Assembly (NCBI RefSeq): GCF_020881035.1
Contig: NZ_JAJITC010000027.1
Span: 1 to 39,167, forward strand
DNA from: Paraburkholderia translucens
Lineage (GTDB): Bacteria; Pseudomonadota; Gammaproteobacteria; Burkholderiales; Burkholderiaceae
DNA: 39,167 nucleotides
Reading direction: 5' to 3'
Position 1 is the first letter of the stretch. Each line of letters opens with the position of its first letter. The position numbers and the translations under genes are program-made. This document shows positions 17,115 through 26,067 of this stretch, one piece after another. The notes beneath the pieces are model-generated. The model ran no database searches. It was not told the DNA's origin and was given only the letters and a program-made list of their open reading frames with translations.

Positions 17115-17849
17115 ATGAAGATAGCCGCCCTCTCTGATATTCACGGTAACCTCTCGGCGCTGGACGCCGTGCTGGCTGATATTCGTTCGGTCGGTGCAGA
17201 CTTGATCGTCAATCTTGGCGACATCCTTTCCGGTCCGCTTTTTCCCAATGAGACGGCAGACCGGTTAATGCCTCTCGACATTCCCACCATTCGGGGCAAT
17301 CATGAAAGGCAGATCCTTACTGGTCATCGCGAGCATGTCGGTGCATCCGACCGTTGGGCCCTCGATCGGTTGCGTCCAGATCAGCTGGCATGGATCGAGG
17401 GTTTGCCCAGCACGCTGCTTCTTTGGGAAGACGTTCTTCTGGTCCACGGGACGCCCGGAGACGACTTGGCTTACTTTCTGGAAACAGTAACTCCCTCCGG
17501 ATGCCGCGAGGCAACGTCCGAAGAGATCGAGTGTCGAGCAGCGAACGCCGCTTCGAAGCTGATTTTGTGCGGCCATACCCACTTGCAGCGCTCAGTCAAG
17601 CTTGCCGATGGTCGCTTCGTCGTCAATCCGGGTAGCGTCGGCCTTCAAGCTTATGAAGATCAGCGGCCATTTCCTCATCGTATGGAGATGGGCTCGCCCC
17701 ACGCGCGATATGCGCTCCTGACACGGAGCAGGTCCGAGTGGGCAGTGGAATTTCGTGCTGTGGAATATGACTGGAACAGGGCAGCGGCGACTGCAGAGGC
17801 GAACGGACGGCTTGACTGGGCCGTCGCTCTCCGCAGCGGCCACTGCTGA
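17115..17849 (+). CDS. Metallophosphoesterase (YfcE/MJ0936-like)
   Basis: 244 residues. Calcineurin-like dinuclear-metal phosphoesterase. Metal ligands are in place: Asp8 and His10 in LSDIHGN, Asp36 in NLGDILSG, Asn62-His63 in RGNHERQ, then LVHGTPGDD, and CGHTHLQRSV with NPGSVG near the C-terminus. No signal peptide, so cytosolic; relatives hydrolyse phosphodiesters or act on signalling nucleotides, and the true substrate here is unknown. The ATG at 17115 lacks a strong ribosome site but coincides exactly with the family's N-terminus. Not clearly in an operon. Confidence 0.9.
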   Translation: MKIAALSDIHGNLSALDAVLADIRSVGADLIVNLGDILSGPLFPNETADRLMPLDIPTIRGNHERQILTGHREHVGASDRWALDRLRPDQLAWIEGLPSTLLLWEDVLLVHGTPGDDLAYFLETVTPSGCREATSEEIECRAANAASKLILCGHTHLQRSVKLADGRFVVNPGSVGLQAYEDQRPFPHRMEMGSPHARYALLTRSRSEWAVEFRAVEYDWNRAAATAEANGRLDWAVALRSGHC

Positions 17850-17982
17850 GCCCGCGATCGGCCATCACCGGACGGTCGACATACGGCCAGCAATCGCCGA
17901 CAATCGATTCGGTCCCTGAATTCCCAGGCGGGCTCAGGCCCAATAAACCTCGGAATCGCTCGTTCCACGAATAAGGTCCAGT

Positions 17983-18360
17983 ATGAGCGCAAATGCGCAT
18001 GGCGATACCCGAATATTCGCTCTCATCTTCGTCGTGCTGGTTGCAGCGGGTTTCAGATGGTTCCGGTGGCGAAACGCGAAGGCTTCAGGGATGACCCGGT
18101 CACAGTTCGCTGACGTCAAGTCGAGGCCCGGAGAGAAGCTGTTAGTGCAGGCACAATGGTCTCGATTGTCAGGGTGGACTCTCGTCTTTCTCCCGATTTT
18201 CGGGGGGGCAATATCGCAGATTCGCCATCCAGATACCCTCTTTATGCTTATAGGGGCGATAGTGTTCTCAGAGATATTTTTCGGTGGACTTGGGTGGTTC
18301 CTACTGTGGAACGCCAGGCAGATTGAGGAACGAGCACGTCAGATGGGAGCAACTCCGTAG
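17983..18360 (+). CDS. Small membrane protein, hypothetical
   Basis: 125 residues, with AAGGT upstream of the ATG. Three hydrophobic segments: IFALIFVVLVAAGFRWF (about 11-27), LSGWTLVFLPIFGGAI (about 62-77) and TLFMLIGAIVFSEIFFGGLGWFLLW (about 84-108). Between the first two lies a soluble basic stretch, and the C-terminus is charged (NARQIEERARQMG). I do not recognise a family. Starts 133 bases after the phosphoesterase gene on the same strand; an operon is possible but unsupported. Confidence 0.65.
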   Translation: MSANAHGDTRIFALIFVVLVAAGFRWFRWRNAKASGMTRSQFADVKSRPGEKLLVQAQWSRLSGWTLVFLPIFGGAISQIRHPDTLFMLIGAIVFSEIFFGGLGWFLLWNARQIEERARQMGATP

Positions 18361-18556
18361 ATTCTTCCGAATGGCCGTTGCCGAGCAAGGTGGGCGTGCG
18401 CAACGGGTCGGCTAGGGCCGGCCACGTCGGGCGATAGTCGGCAATCTACGGACGCTCGACTGGGCAGGCTAGATCGTCCTCAATCGCCAGCAATGTTTGC
18501 GACCGAAATCTCAACCGGTGCGGCCCCGATATCGTTGCACATAAAAGGAAAAATAC

Positions 18557-19354
18557 ATGCTTGCCGCACATATGGACGCCGTTGAAGCGTCTCTGTTACA
18601 GACCTCCAGAATTCCCGCAAATTCCGGACACACTCTTCATAGAGGAACGCCGAGAGAAGCTTTTATTCGACAGTTTTTGGAAAGTCATCTAAGTGCAAAC
18701 GTGACAATTGGCACCGGAGAAATCATCGATGCGAATTCGACTCCGAGGGCACCGCGAAATCAATTCGACATTGTCATATATAAGAAAAACTATCCGAAGT
18801 TGGATTTTGGCGGTGGCGTCAGTGGGTTCATGATCGAATCGGTTGTTGCTACGATCGAGGTTAAGTCACTGCTTGACCAAGCCGCAATTGACCAATCCGT
18901 TCGAGCAGCGAGCAACGCGAAGGGACTCACGCCGAACATCACGAAGTCATTTTCCACGGGATGGATCCCGCCAAAAATCTTGAACTTTGTCGTCGCCTAC
19001 GACGGACCAGCTCAGATGAGCACGGCGCACGGATGGATTTTGAATTCTCATACGTCTCTAGGGATTCCACTTCCCGCATGGACCCAGCAAACAAAAGTTA
19101 ACACTCCTGGAACGGCGCTCGACGGCGTCTTCCTTCTACAAAAGGGCTTTATCAAGCTCGACAACTCACCACTTTCATTGAACTCGGGTGTCAATCCGCT
19201 TCCCGGTATCCATGTCGTGTGCGATTCCCCAACTGGTAACCTCCTAATGTTGTTTCTGTTCTTACAGGAAGCTTGCAATAATATCGAAGGAGCTTGGCTC
19301 AATCCCATTCCATACGTCCAAACGGTTCGCTATCCGCAGGTGAGGGTTATTTGA
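18557..19354 (+). CDS. DUF6602-like protein, possible PD-(D/E)XK fold
   Basis: 265 residues from an ATG with AAAAGGA upstream. The N-terminal half resembles the DUF6602 family: HRGTPREAFIRQFLESHL (Glu34), TIGTGEIID, RNQFDIVIYKK (Asp71) and VVATIEVKSLL (Glu101-x-Lys103). The D...ExK arrangement on adjacent hydrophobic strands is the signature of PD-(D/E)XK nucleases and their inactive relatives. The C-terminal half (ILNFVVAYDGP, GVFLLQKGF, NLLMLFLFLQEACNNI) has no motif I recognise. Base composition is visibly more AT-rich than the neighbours, suggesting recent acquisition. Stands alone, with no partner methylase or helicase nearby. Nuclease activity is an inference only. Confidence 0.65.
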   Translation: MLAAHMDAVEASLLQTSRIPANSGHTLHRGTPREAFIRQFLESHLSANVTIGTGEIIDANSTPRAPRNQFDIVIYKKNYPKLDFGGGVSGFMIESVVATIEVKSLLDQAAIDQSVRAASNAKGLTPNITKSFSTGWIPPKILNFVVAYDGPAQMSTAHGWILNSHTSLGIPLPAWTQQTKVNTPGTALDGVFLLQKGFIKLDNSPLSLNSGVNPLPGIHVVCDSPTGNLLMLFLFLQEACNNIEGAWLNPIPYVQTVRYPQVRVI

Positions 19355-19717
19355 ATTTGGCTCAGTAGCGGCTTTCTCAGAACCCGCATTGCGAAGGTGT
19401 CAGATGCAGCGAAGGGAAGGCCTTGTCCGGAGCTGGCCAATCGGCCGTTATCGAGAAGATCGGCGGGCCGCTGTGGGTCGGCACGACTCGTTCATTCACG
19501 ACATAGCCGACATTCACCGGCACTTGGTTGCGAAGGTCAGCAAAGCGCCCTGCAGCCGCCGCACGCTGCCCGATCGGCGAGCCTCTGCTCAGGCCGAAAT
19601 GTACGCATAGCCCGATCGTCAGCTTTCGGGATGCGTCGCGAACACTTCGACGTGACAGCGCGTTCTTTTTGTCCCTTTGATTCAGCGTCCTGTGGCCAGC
19701 CGTGCGGCAGCGATGAA
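19355..19717. other. Unassigned stretch downstream of PHB depolymerase remnant
   Basis: About 360 bases. A leftward frame ends in IFSITADWPAPDKAFPSL.. and looks protein-like for some 80 residues, but it has no start, no recognisable family and overlaps the pseudogene frame; it may be the tail of another decayed gene. Confidence 0.3.
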
Positions 19718-20699
19718 TCACTGATTCGCCCCCGAACTCAACCTGTCGATCATCGCGCGGATCGCCTGCATCTGCACGCCCTTCCGATCGGCGAAGTGCG
19801 AATCGGTATAGCCCCACCAGTCCCAGCATCCAAGCGGATTGCTCACCGGGATGACGACCGCCTGCGGATAGAGCACGACGATCTGATTGTTGTCGGCCCA
19901 TCGGTCGTAGCCCGCGTGTTTAACGAAGGTCGTGCCGTAATACGGCTTGCTGCCGGATGAATCGGCCGGCACATAGTCCTGCCCCTGCTCGCAGCCGTGC
20001 AGGGCGACGTGCAGACGACAGCGCGCGCCCGCTTTGCAGTCTTCTGGAATATAGACCCAGCCCGTGCTGTCAAGACCCGCCGCGCCCGGCACGCTCCACC
20101 GCCCGCTCTTCGGAAGGAACGCGGTCTGGTCGAACTGCACGAAATGGCCGGCCGGCGCCGAGCCCGTGCGCGGCTTGAGCGGCGCCGGACCGTAGATCCA
20201 TCCAAGGATCGCCTTTGCCCCATCGAACTGGCACTTGCCGATGAAAGGCGATACCGAGTCGCCGCACGCCACGCCGTAGTTCAGGGTCGGCATGGTGTGG
20301 CCTGCGTTATCAAGCGATACTGCCGACAGATTGGCCGGAGGCAACCCCAGCGTGCGGTAGTAGTCGTCGAGTTGCTGAACGACCGCTTGCGGCACGGTCG
20401 TATCCTTCTGTCCGGAAATTGTGACGACGCGTTGTCCAGCAAGTTTGGCCGGATCGTCGATTAACTTTCTGGCAAACGCCTGGCGGGTAGCCAACACGAG
20501 CGACGGCACCCGCACCGCTTACTATCGATGAGTACGCGACAGCCAGTTGAACCGCCATATAGCCGCCCGATGAGAGACCCGAGACCGACGTCTGCGTAAT
20601 GTCGATATTCAGCGCCGGCAACGGCTGCGGCGTTTGGGCGTAACCGCAAAGAGACAGCACGTTTAGCGCCAGGCCGAAGAGCCGCAAGACAACTCGCAT
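19718..20699 (-). pseudogene. PHB depolymerase family esterase, internally deleted
   Basis: Two frames together make a secreted poly(3-hydroxyalkanoate)-depolymerase-type esterase. From the ATG at 20699: a signal peptide (MRVVLRLFGLALNVLSLCGYA), then VSGLSSGGYMAVQLAVAYSSIVSGAG with the nucleophile in the GLSSGG lipase box. Near 20505-20518 the reading frame changes and the sequence resumes at VPSLVLATRQAFARKLIDDPAKLAG, continuing through VALHGCEQGQDYVP, YGTTFVKHAGYDRWAD and SNPLGCWDWWGY. The segment between these points in homologues (VAGGPY and a cysteine-rich loop, about 35-45 residues) is missing. A deletion plus frameshift has therefore inactivated it; the 3' frame could only yield a truncated protein without the nucleophile. 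Confidence 0.85.
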
Positions 20700-21187
20700 G
20701 AATCGCTCCGGTGAATGGTCATCCCTTCATGGCATACGACAGAACACGTCAATGCAGCGGGAAGGCCAGGCAAGTGCCGTCCGATGCGTGGGATGGTCGT
20801 CCATCACTTTAGCGCATCGCCGGGTTGAATCCGCCGACTGCGACTGCCGTCTGAATGTCCTGCCGACGCGTCGGACGAAGGCCCCTTCCTGGCCGGTTGC
20901 ACTCGGTGCGCTATGAGGCCGCAAAGCGGGCACTGGCCCGAACGAGGGTATCCGACCGTACGCGTGCGAGGCCGGCTACCGAACGCGTACGGTCGGCCAT
21001 GAACGGTCGCTCACCTGTGCATAGTGAATCGCCGACGATTTGCGCTGTTAAGGCGGACTCGCCAGGACACCAGCCTTGCCGCTGACGCCAGATACAGCGG
21101 CGATGGAGCGCGTCCCCACTCTGCTGCAACCTCTTAGGTCCATACCTGAATCAGCGTGCCGGTACGTACCCGAAGTCCTCCGCGGAG
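20700..21187. other. Intergenic stretch with a long inverted repeat
   Basis: About 490 bases between the PHB depolymerase remnant (leftward, starting at 20699) and the 3' end of the flavin reductase gene. No gene is supported. Contains the perfect inverted repeat at 20952-20996. Confidence 0.5.
20952..20996. repeat. Perfect 14-bp inverted repeat
   Basis: CCGACCGTACGCGT (20952-20965) and its exact complement ACGCGTACGGTCGG (20983-20996), separated by 17 bases. It lies about 190 bases beyond the stop of the leftward flavin reductase operon and could be its distal terminator, a repeated extragenic palindrome or a protein-binding site. Confidence 0.65.
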
Positions 21188-21775
21188 TCACATCTGAAAG
21201 CGATCGCGCGTCGTGATGTAATCGCTCGCGCCAAAACGCCCCACAGGAAAGTAGTGCTCAAGGCGCACGCGCCAAGCATCCAGATCGACTAGCTCGTCCC
21301 GTACATGCAGCATCAGCACCTTGCCGATAAAAATATGGCGGCTCGGGGTCTCCAATGTCTCCCACAACGCACACTCGAACGCGACGGGCGCTTGCTCGAT
21401 GCGCGGCGGTTTCACGCGCGACGACGCGAGCGCGGTGAACCCCACCTGATCGAGCTCGGAAACATCGGCGGCAAAGCGCTCCCCGCAGCGATGCATCTGC
21501 TGCGCGATGGCCTCGTCGGCGAGATGCACGACGAACTCCCTCTCGCGCGGAATATTCACGGCCGTGTCCTTGAGCGTGCCGTCCGCCAGGCGGTTAATGC
21601 TGATCATGATAATGGGCGGCTCCTCGCCGAGCATGTTGAACATCGAGAACGGCGCGGCGTTCACGATTCCGTCCTCGCCCAGCGTCGTCACGAGCGCGAT
21701 CGGACGCGGCACAATGAGGCTCGCCATCAGCTTGTAGCGCTGATACCCGGTGATCGCTTCGAAGTCGATTTCCAT
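21188..21775 (-). CDS. Flavin reductase family protein (RutF-like fold)
   Basis: 195 residues from the ATG at 21775; the longer frame upstream only overlaps the GntR gene. FMN-binding split-barrel: MASLIVPRPIALVTTLGEDGIVNAAPFSMFNMLGEEPPIIMISI is the classical flavin-reductase N-terminus; VHLADEAIAQQMHRCGERF and ECALWETLETPSRHIFIGKVLMLHV follow. Family members use NAD(P)H to reduce FMN, often feeding a monooxygenase, or act on other substrates with bound flavin. Its ATG is one base after the gntR stop, with GGAG overlapping that stop, so translation is coupled. No partner oxygenase is present in the window. Confidence 0.88.
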   Translation of the reverse strand: MEIDFEAITGYQRYKLMASLIVPRPIALVTTLGEDGIVNAAPFSMFNMLGEEPPIIMISINRLADGTLKDTAVNIPREREFVVHLADEAIAQQMHRCGERFAADVSELDQVGFTALASSRVKPPRIEQAPVAFECALWETLETPSRHIFIGKVLMLHVRDELVDLDAWRVRLEHYFPVGRFGASDYITTRDRFQM

Positions 21776-21776
21776 G

Positions 21777-22481
21777 TCACTCCATTGCGGTTCGTTGCGC
21801 AGGATTGATGCCGAGCAAATACGCAAGCCCTTTCGCACCAGGCATCCGCGATGTCTCGATACGCGCCTCCAGGTCGTGCAGATGCGCGCTCATGTGCGCG
21901 ATAGCGCCTTGTGCATCGCGTGCCTCGAGGCATTCGAGTATGGCGCAGTGCTCGTCGTGCTCACACGGCGCATTACCGACCGGCTCGTAGGCTCCCACGA
22001 TCAGCGAACAGCGCGATACCAGTTCCGTCAAGTAGTGCTCGAGGATCGCATTGCCTGCCAGCGCAGCGATGCGCAAATGAAACGCGCTCGCCAGCCGCGC
22101 CCAAGACGGCTGATCGAAGCGATGCATCGCCTCATGCTCCTCTTTCAGTTGCTCACGCAGCGCCGCGATGTCGGCAGCGCTCGCGCGCTGCGTCGCGAGT
22201 TCGACCAGCGAGCGTTCGAGCGCACGCCTGGCCTCGAAGATCATGCGTGTCTCCTCGCGCGTGGGCTGCGCGATCACCGCGCCCTTGTTCGGACGCAGGA
22301 CGACGATGCCGTCGTACGCAAGCTTCTCCAATGCACGCCGCACCACCGCGCGGCTCACGCCGAACAGAGTGCATAGTTCCGGCTCGGGCAGTTTCGTACC
22401 GGGCGTGAGCCTGCGGTTGAGCACGCCCTCGAAGATCGAGCGGTAGATGCGCGCGTCCGCGCGCTCTCTCTCCGTCCTCAT
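21777..22481 (-). CDS. GntR family regulator, FCD domain
   Basis: 234 residues. The ATG at 22481 overlaps the upstream deacetylase stop as ATGA, which fixes the start. N-terminal winged helix: IYRSIFEGVLNRRLTPGTKLPEPELCTLFGVSRAVVRRALEKLAYDGIVVLRPNKGAVI (about residues 12-70). C-terminal FCD all-helical effector domain: MIFEARRALERSLVELA, AFHLRIAALAGNAILEHYLTELVSR and EHCAILECLEARDAQGAIAHMSAHL, with the metal-site type H residues. FadR/FCD regulators usually repress catabolic operons and respond to a small acid. As part of this operon it probably autoregulates and may control the divergent importer. Confidence 0.92.
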   Translation of the reverse strand: MRTERERADARIYRSIFEGVLNRRLTPGTKLPEPELCTLFGVSRAVVRRALEKLAYDGIVVLRPNKGAVIAQPTREETRMIFEARRALERSLVELATQRASAADIAALREQLKEEHEAMHRFDQPSWARLASAFHLRIAALAGNAILEHYLTELVSRCSLIVGAYEPVGNAPCEHDEHCAILECLEARDAQGAIAHMSAHLHDLEARIETSRMPGAKGLAYLLGINPAQRTAME

Positions 22482-23395
22482 TCGACATCCACCGCAAGCG
22501 GCACGGTCTCGTCGACGTGTCGCGCAATCGCGCCGGGTGTCGTGAGCCAGATGTCGTCGCGCGCTGCTGCGATATGCGCGAGCGCACGCCGTAGATGCCG
22601 TAGGCGATACGGCTGCCCGACGATATAAGGATGCAGCGCGATCCCCATTACGAGCGCTGGCGGCGCATGCGCGCGTTGCGTCTGCTCCAGCATCTCGTCG
22701 AACTGGTCGATGATCATGTCGGCGAAGTCGCGCATATCCATCTGGCGCGCCATGATCATCGGCAAATCGTTGAGTTCCTGCGGATACGGGATCGACCAGA
22801 TCGGGCCGCCGCGCGTTTTCATGCGCACGGGACGGTCGTCGTGGCACCAGTTGAGCGTATAGCGATAGCCGGTCTCGGCGAGCAGGTCCGGCGTGTGACG
22901 CGACTCGGAGATCCACGGCGAGAGCCAGCCCGAAGGTGCCACGCCCGAGTATTCGGTCATGCGCGTGCGGCAATGCGCGAGCAGTGCGCGCTCGCCCTCT
23001 TCGTCGAGATCACTCTGACGCCGCGCGTTCGTATGGCCGTGAGCGATCAACTCGTCGCCGCGAGCCATGCATGCTTCGATCAGTTCGGGGCAATGATCGT
23101 AAAGCGAGGTATTGATGAGCGTGCCGGCGGGCATGTCGAGCGTGTCGAATAGTTCGATGCAGCGCCACGCACCCACGCGATTGCCGTACTCGCGCCAGCT
23201 GTAGTTCAGCACATCGGGCTGCGGCGACGGCGGCCCGAGCGCCGCGCCCAGCCCCTCGCCGAACACGAAGTGCTCCAGATTGAAGCCCAGATAAAACGCC
23301 AGATTCGTCCCGTTGGGCCAGCGATATCCATCGCCATGGTGTATCGGGCGGTAGGCGAAACGTCCATGCGTCTTCAACGGATCGAAGTCGTCCAT
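22478..23395 (-). CDS. Polysaccharide deacetylase family protein, PuuE-like
   Basis: 305 residues from the ATG at 23395; a longer frame upstream has no homology-like content. NodB-type fold: NGTNLAFYLGFNLEHFVFG, YSWREYGNRVGAWRCIELFDTLDMPAGTLINTSLYDHCPEL, GDELIAHGHTNA, GWLSPWISES, LLAETGYRYTLNWCHDDRPV, IWSIPYPQELNDLP and a final ALHPYIVGQPYRLRHL. This is the pattern of the PuuE (cofactor-independent allantoinase) branch rather than of chitin or peptidoglycan deacetylases, and there is no signal peptide, so it acts in the cytoplasm on a small amide or ureide. First gene of the operon with gntR and the flavin reductase. Exact substrate inferred from context. Confidence 0.85.
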   Translation of the reverse strand: MDDFDPLKTHGRFAYRPIHHGDGYRWPNGTNLAFYLGFNLEHFVFGEGLGAALGPPSPQPDVLNYSWREYGNRVGAWRCIELFDTLDMPAGTLINTSLYDHCPELIEACMARGDELIAHGHTNARRQSDLDEEGERALLAHCRTRMTEYSGVAPSGWLSPWISESRHTPDLLAETGYRYTLNWCHDDRPVRMKTRGGPIWSIPYPQELNDLPMIMARQMDMRDFADMIIDQFDEMLEQTQRAHAPPALVMGIALHPYIVGQPYRLRHLRRALAHIAAARDDIWLTTPGAIARHVDETVPLAVDVE

Positions 23396-23667
23396 TATCG
23401 AGTGAGAATGAATCAGTTTGGTCAGGTCATGCCCCAAAGCGGGCGTTATCCGCACCTCGATCGCACACACGTGACATACGCAATCGCCGACGATCGTGGC
23501 ACGAGATCGTGTGCAATAAGCAGGCCAATTCGTCGACACGCGCTCGTGAGCGCGCGTTGCAGCCTCCGTGACCAGATCCCACGGCTGTCCTTCGGAACAC
23601 CAATGGCATATGTCTTGCAACGGCTTACCCGCAAATTCCTCAGCGTCTTCACACAGGACAGGCCTTC
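23396..23667. promoter_or_regulatory. Divergent control region, deacetylase operon / ABC importer
   Basis: 272 bases between the two divergent operons, the natural place for a GntR operator. Two direct copies of GATCGTG occur at 23492 and 23505, and CGCACAC (23462) with GTGTGC (about 23509) form a loose inverted pair around them. No exact consensus for FCD regulators is visible, so operator assignment is tentative. Confidence 0.4.
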
Positions 23668-24723
23668 ATGGTTCAACCGCGCTCCACCCTGGCCCACGCG
23701 AGCCCGGCCGACATCGAACTCGTGCATGTTTCGAAGCGCTATGGTGATGCGCTCGCCGTCGATTCCATCGACCTACGCATTCCTGGCGGCGCGTACTGCT
23801 GTCTGCTCGGGCCGTCCGGCTGCGGCAAAACCTCGACGCTGCGCATGATCGCGGGCCACGAATGGGTCTCCGAAGGCGACGTCCTGATCGCCGGGCGCAA
23901 CGTCACGCTCGAACAGCCCGCCGCGCGCGGCACCGCGATGGTCTTCCAGAGCTACGCGCTTTTTCCGCATCTCTCGGCGCTCGACAACGTCGCGTTCAGC
24001 CTCAAGGTGCGTGGTGTCGCCAGGGACATGCGTCGAAAGCGCGCGGGCGAACTGCTTGAACTCGTCGCGATGTCGGCTTATGGGGAGCGCAAGCCCGCGC
24101 AACTCTCCGGCGGCCAGCAGCAGCGCGTCGCGCTCGCGCGCGCGCTGCTCAACGAACCGCGCTGCCTGCTTCTCGATGAGCCGCTCTCTGCCCTCGATCC
24201 CTTCCTGCGCGTGCAGATGCGCGCCGAGCTCAAGCGCTGGCAGAAGGAACTCGGCATCACCTTCGTGCACGTCACGCATTCGCAGGAAGAAGCGATGGCG
24301 CTCGCGGATCTGGTCGTCGTCATGAGTCATGGCCATATCGAACAGAGCGACACGCCGTTCGAAGTCTTCAATCGTCCGCGCACGGAATTCGTCGCGCGCT
24401 TTCTCGGCGGTCACAACGTCTTGGGAAAGAACGGGCGGCTCTTCACCGTGCGCGCGGACCATCTGCGCATCGCGCCACACGGCGTCGCGCCCGGGACGAG
24501 CGCGGGTGGCAACGGACTCTCGCGCATCGGCGGCCTTGCATGCACGGTGCGCGAAGCCGAGTATCAGGGCACTCATCTGCGCATGACGCTCGATCCGCTC
24601 GACGGTTCGCCCGAACTCGTTTCCCTGATCAGCGACGCCGACTACGACCCCCAACGCGCCGGTCCCGGCGCGCGCGTGACGGTGTGGTGGGACGAGCAGA
24701 ACGCCCATCCGCTTGCCGCCTGA
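23668..24723 (+). CDS. Spermidine/putrescine-type ABC importer ATPase
   Basis: 351 residues. Walker A GPSGCGKTS at residues 48-56, Q-loop Gln94 in VFQSYALFPH, signature LSGGQQQR at 146-153, Walker B CLLLDEP at 166-172, and the switch His204 in HVTHSQEEA. A C-terminal TOBE-like region (VRADHLRIAP, GLACTVREAEYQGTHLRMTL) follows, as in PotA-type importers. ATP-hydrolysing subunit of the four-gene importer that follows immediately on the same strand. AGGACAGG precedes the start. Substrate class is set by the binding protein. Confidence 0.93.
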   Translation: MVQPRSTLAHASPADIELVHVSKRYGDALAVDSIDLRIPGGAYCCLLGPSGCGKTSTLRMIAGHEWVSEGDVLIAGRNVTLEQPAARGTAMVFQSYALFPHLSALDNVAFSLKVRGVARDMRRKRAGELLELVAMSAYGERKPAQLSGGQQQRVALARALLNEPRCLLLDEPLSALDPFLRVQMRAELKRWQKELGITFVHVTHSQEEAMALADLVVVMSHGHIEQSDTPFEVFNRPRTEFVARFLGGHNVLGKNGRLFTVRADHLRIAPHGVAPGTSAGGNGLSRIGGLACTVREAEYQGTHLRMTLDPLDGSPELVSLISDADYDPQRAGPGARVTVWWDEQNAHPLAA

Positions 24724-24761
24724 ACATCGATATTCATCGCTTCAAATTCGAGGAGAGTCCA

Positions 24762-26051
24762 ATGAAAAACGAAAACACCAAGGCAGGTGAAGAGGCATTG
24801 GCAAACAGGGGCCTTTCACGCCGCACCTTCATCAAGGGCGCGGTGGCGGCAGCCGGCATCGCCGGCTTTCCCTACGTCCGTGCACAGGAAAAGATCACGC
24901 TGCGCTATCTCGGCACCGCGGTCAACCAGAGCGCGGAGATCGCGAAGAAGTTCAAGGAAGACACGGGCATCGAGATTCAATACATTCCCGTCACGACCGA
25001 CGACGTGACCAAACGCATCATCACCCAGCCCAACTCCTTCGACATCGTCGACACTGAATACTTCTCGCTCAAAAAGCTGATTCCCGCCGGCACGCTCGCG
25101 GGCATGGACACGAAGCGCATCAAGCTCGCCGACAGGATTACGCCCGTGCTGACGAAAGGCGAGGTCAACGGCAAGAAGATCGGAGATCAGGGCACCGCGC
25201 CGAAGAAAGTCATGTTCCTGAAGGACGCGCGCTCGACCGAGTTCAGCGCGACGCCGACTGAATGGATGACGCTGATTCCGACGACATACAACGCCGACAC
25301 GCTCGGCATTCGCCCGGATCTCATCCCACGCCCGGTGACGACATGGGCGGATCTGCTGAATCCTCAGTTCAAGGGCAAGGCGGCACTGCTGAACATTCCG
25401 GCCATCGGCATCATGGACGCGGCGATGGCGATCGAAGCGATGGGCCAGGTGAAGTACGGCGACAAGGGCAACATGACAAAGGCCGAGATCGACCAGACCA
25501 TCAAGGTGCTGATCGAGGCGAAGCGTGCCGGGCAGTTCCGCGCCTTCTGGCGCGACTTCAACGAGAGCGTGAACCTGATGGCCTCGGGCGAAGTCGTGAT
25601 CCAGTCCATGTGGTCGCCGGCTGTCACCAAGGTTCGCACGATGGGTATCGCCTGCAAGTTCCAGCCGCTCAAGGAGGGATATCGCTCCTGGGCGTCGGGC
25701 TTCGGCTTCCCGCGCTCGCTGCAGGGCAAGAAACTCGACGCGGCGTATGAATTCGTCAACTGGTTCCAGGACGGATGGGCCGGTGCCTATTTGATGCGCC
25801 AAGGCTATTACCCGGGTGTGACGGAAACCGCGAAGGCGCACATGCAGGCCTACGAGTGGGACTACTGGATGGAAGGCAAACCCGCCGCGCAGGACATCAA
25901 GGCGCCCGACGGCCAGTTGCTCGAGAAGGTCGGCGCCGTACGCGACGGCGGCTCGTACAACCAGCGCATGGGCGCGATCGCCTGCTGGAACGCGGTGATG
26001 GATGAGAACATCTATATGGTCCAGAAGTGGAACGAATTCATCGCTGCATGA
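24762..26051 (+). CDS. ABC importer substrate-binding protein, Tat signal
   Basis: 429 residues from the ATG at 24762 (AGGAG eight bases upstream). A twin-arginine signal, LSRRTFIKGAVAAAGIAGFPYVRA (Arg20-Arg21), implies export in a folded state. The mature protein is a PotD-like family 1 periplasmic binding protein: ITLRYLGTAVNQSAEIAKKFKEDTGIEIQYI, FDIVDTEYFSLKKLIPAG, TLGIRPDLIPRPVTTWADLLNPQFKGKAALL, GEVVIQSMWSPAVTKVRTMG and AYEFVNWFQDGW. It binds the transported compound and delivers it to the two permeases. Position 38 bases after the ATPase gene supports one operon. Confidence 0.92.
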   Translation: MKNENTKAGEEALANRGLSRRTFIKGAVAAAGIAGFPYVRAQEKITLRYLGTAVNQSAEIAKKFKEDTGIEIQYIPVTTDDVTKRIITQPNSFDIVDTEYFSLKKLIPAGTLAGMDTKRIKLADRITPVLTKGEVNGKKIGDQGTAPKKVMFLKDARSTEFSATPTEWMTLIPTTYNADTLGIRPDLIPRPVTTWADLLNPQFKGKAALLNIPAIGIMDAAMAIEAMGQVKYGDKGNMTKAEIDQTIKVLIEAKRAGQFRAFWRDFNESVNLMASGEVVIQSMWSPAVTKVRTMGIACKFQPLKEGYRSWASGFGFPRSLQGKKLDAAYEFVNWFQDGWAGAYLMRQGYYPGVTETAKAHMQAYEWDYWMEGKPAAQDIKAPDGQLLEKVGAVRDGGSYNQRMGAIACWNAVMDENIYMVQKWNEFIAA

Positions 26052-26067
26052 AGGAACATGCCTGACA

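Noticed and set aside
23492..23511. GATCGTG direct repeats as the GntR operator
   Set aside because: The 13-bp spacing puts them on different helix faces and they do not match known FCD-regulator sites; kept only as a note in the control region.
23773..24708. A 311-residue leftward frame opposite the importer ATPase
   Set aside because: Antisense shadow of an ATPase with every motif intact.
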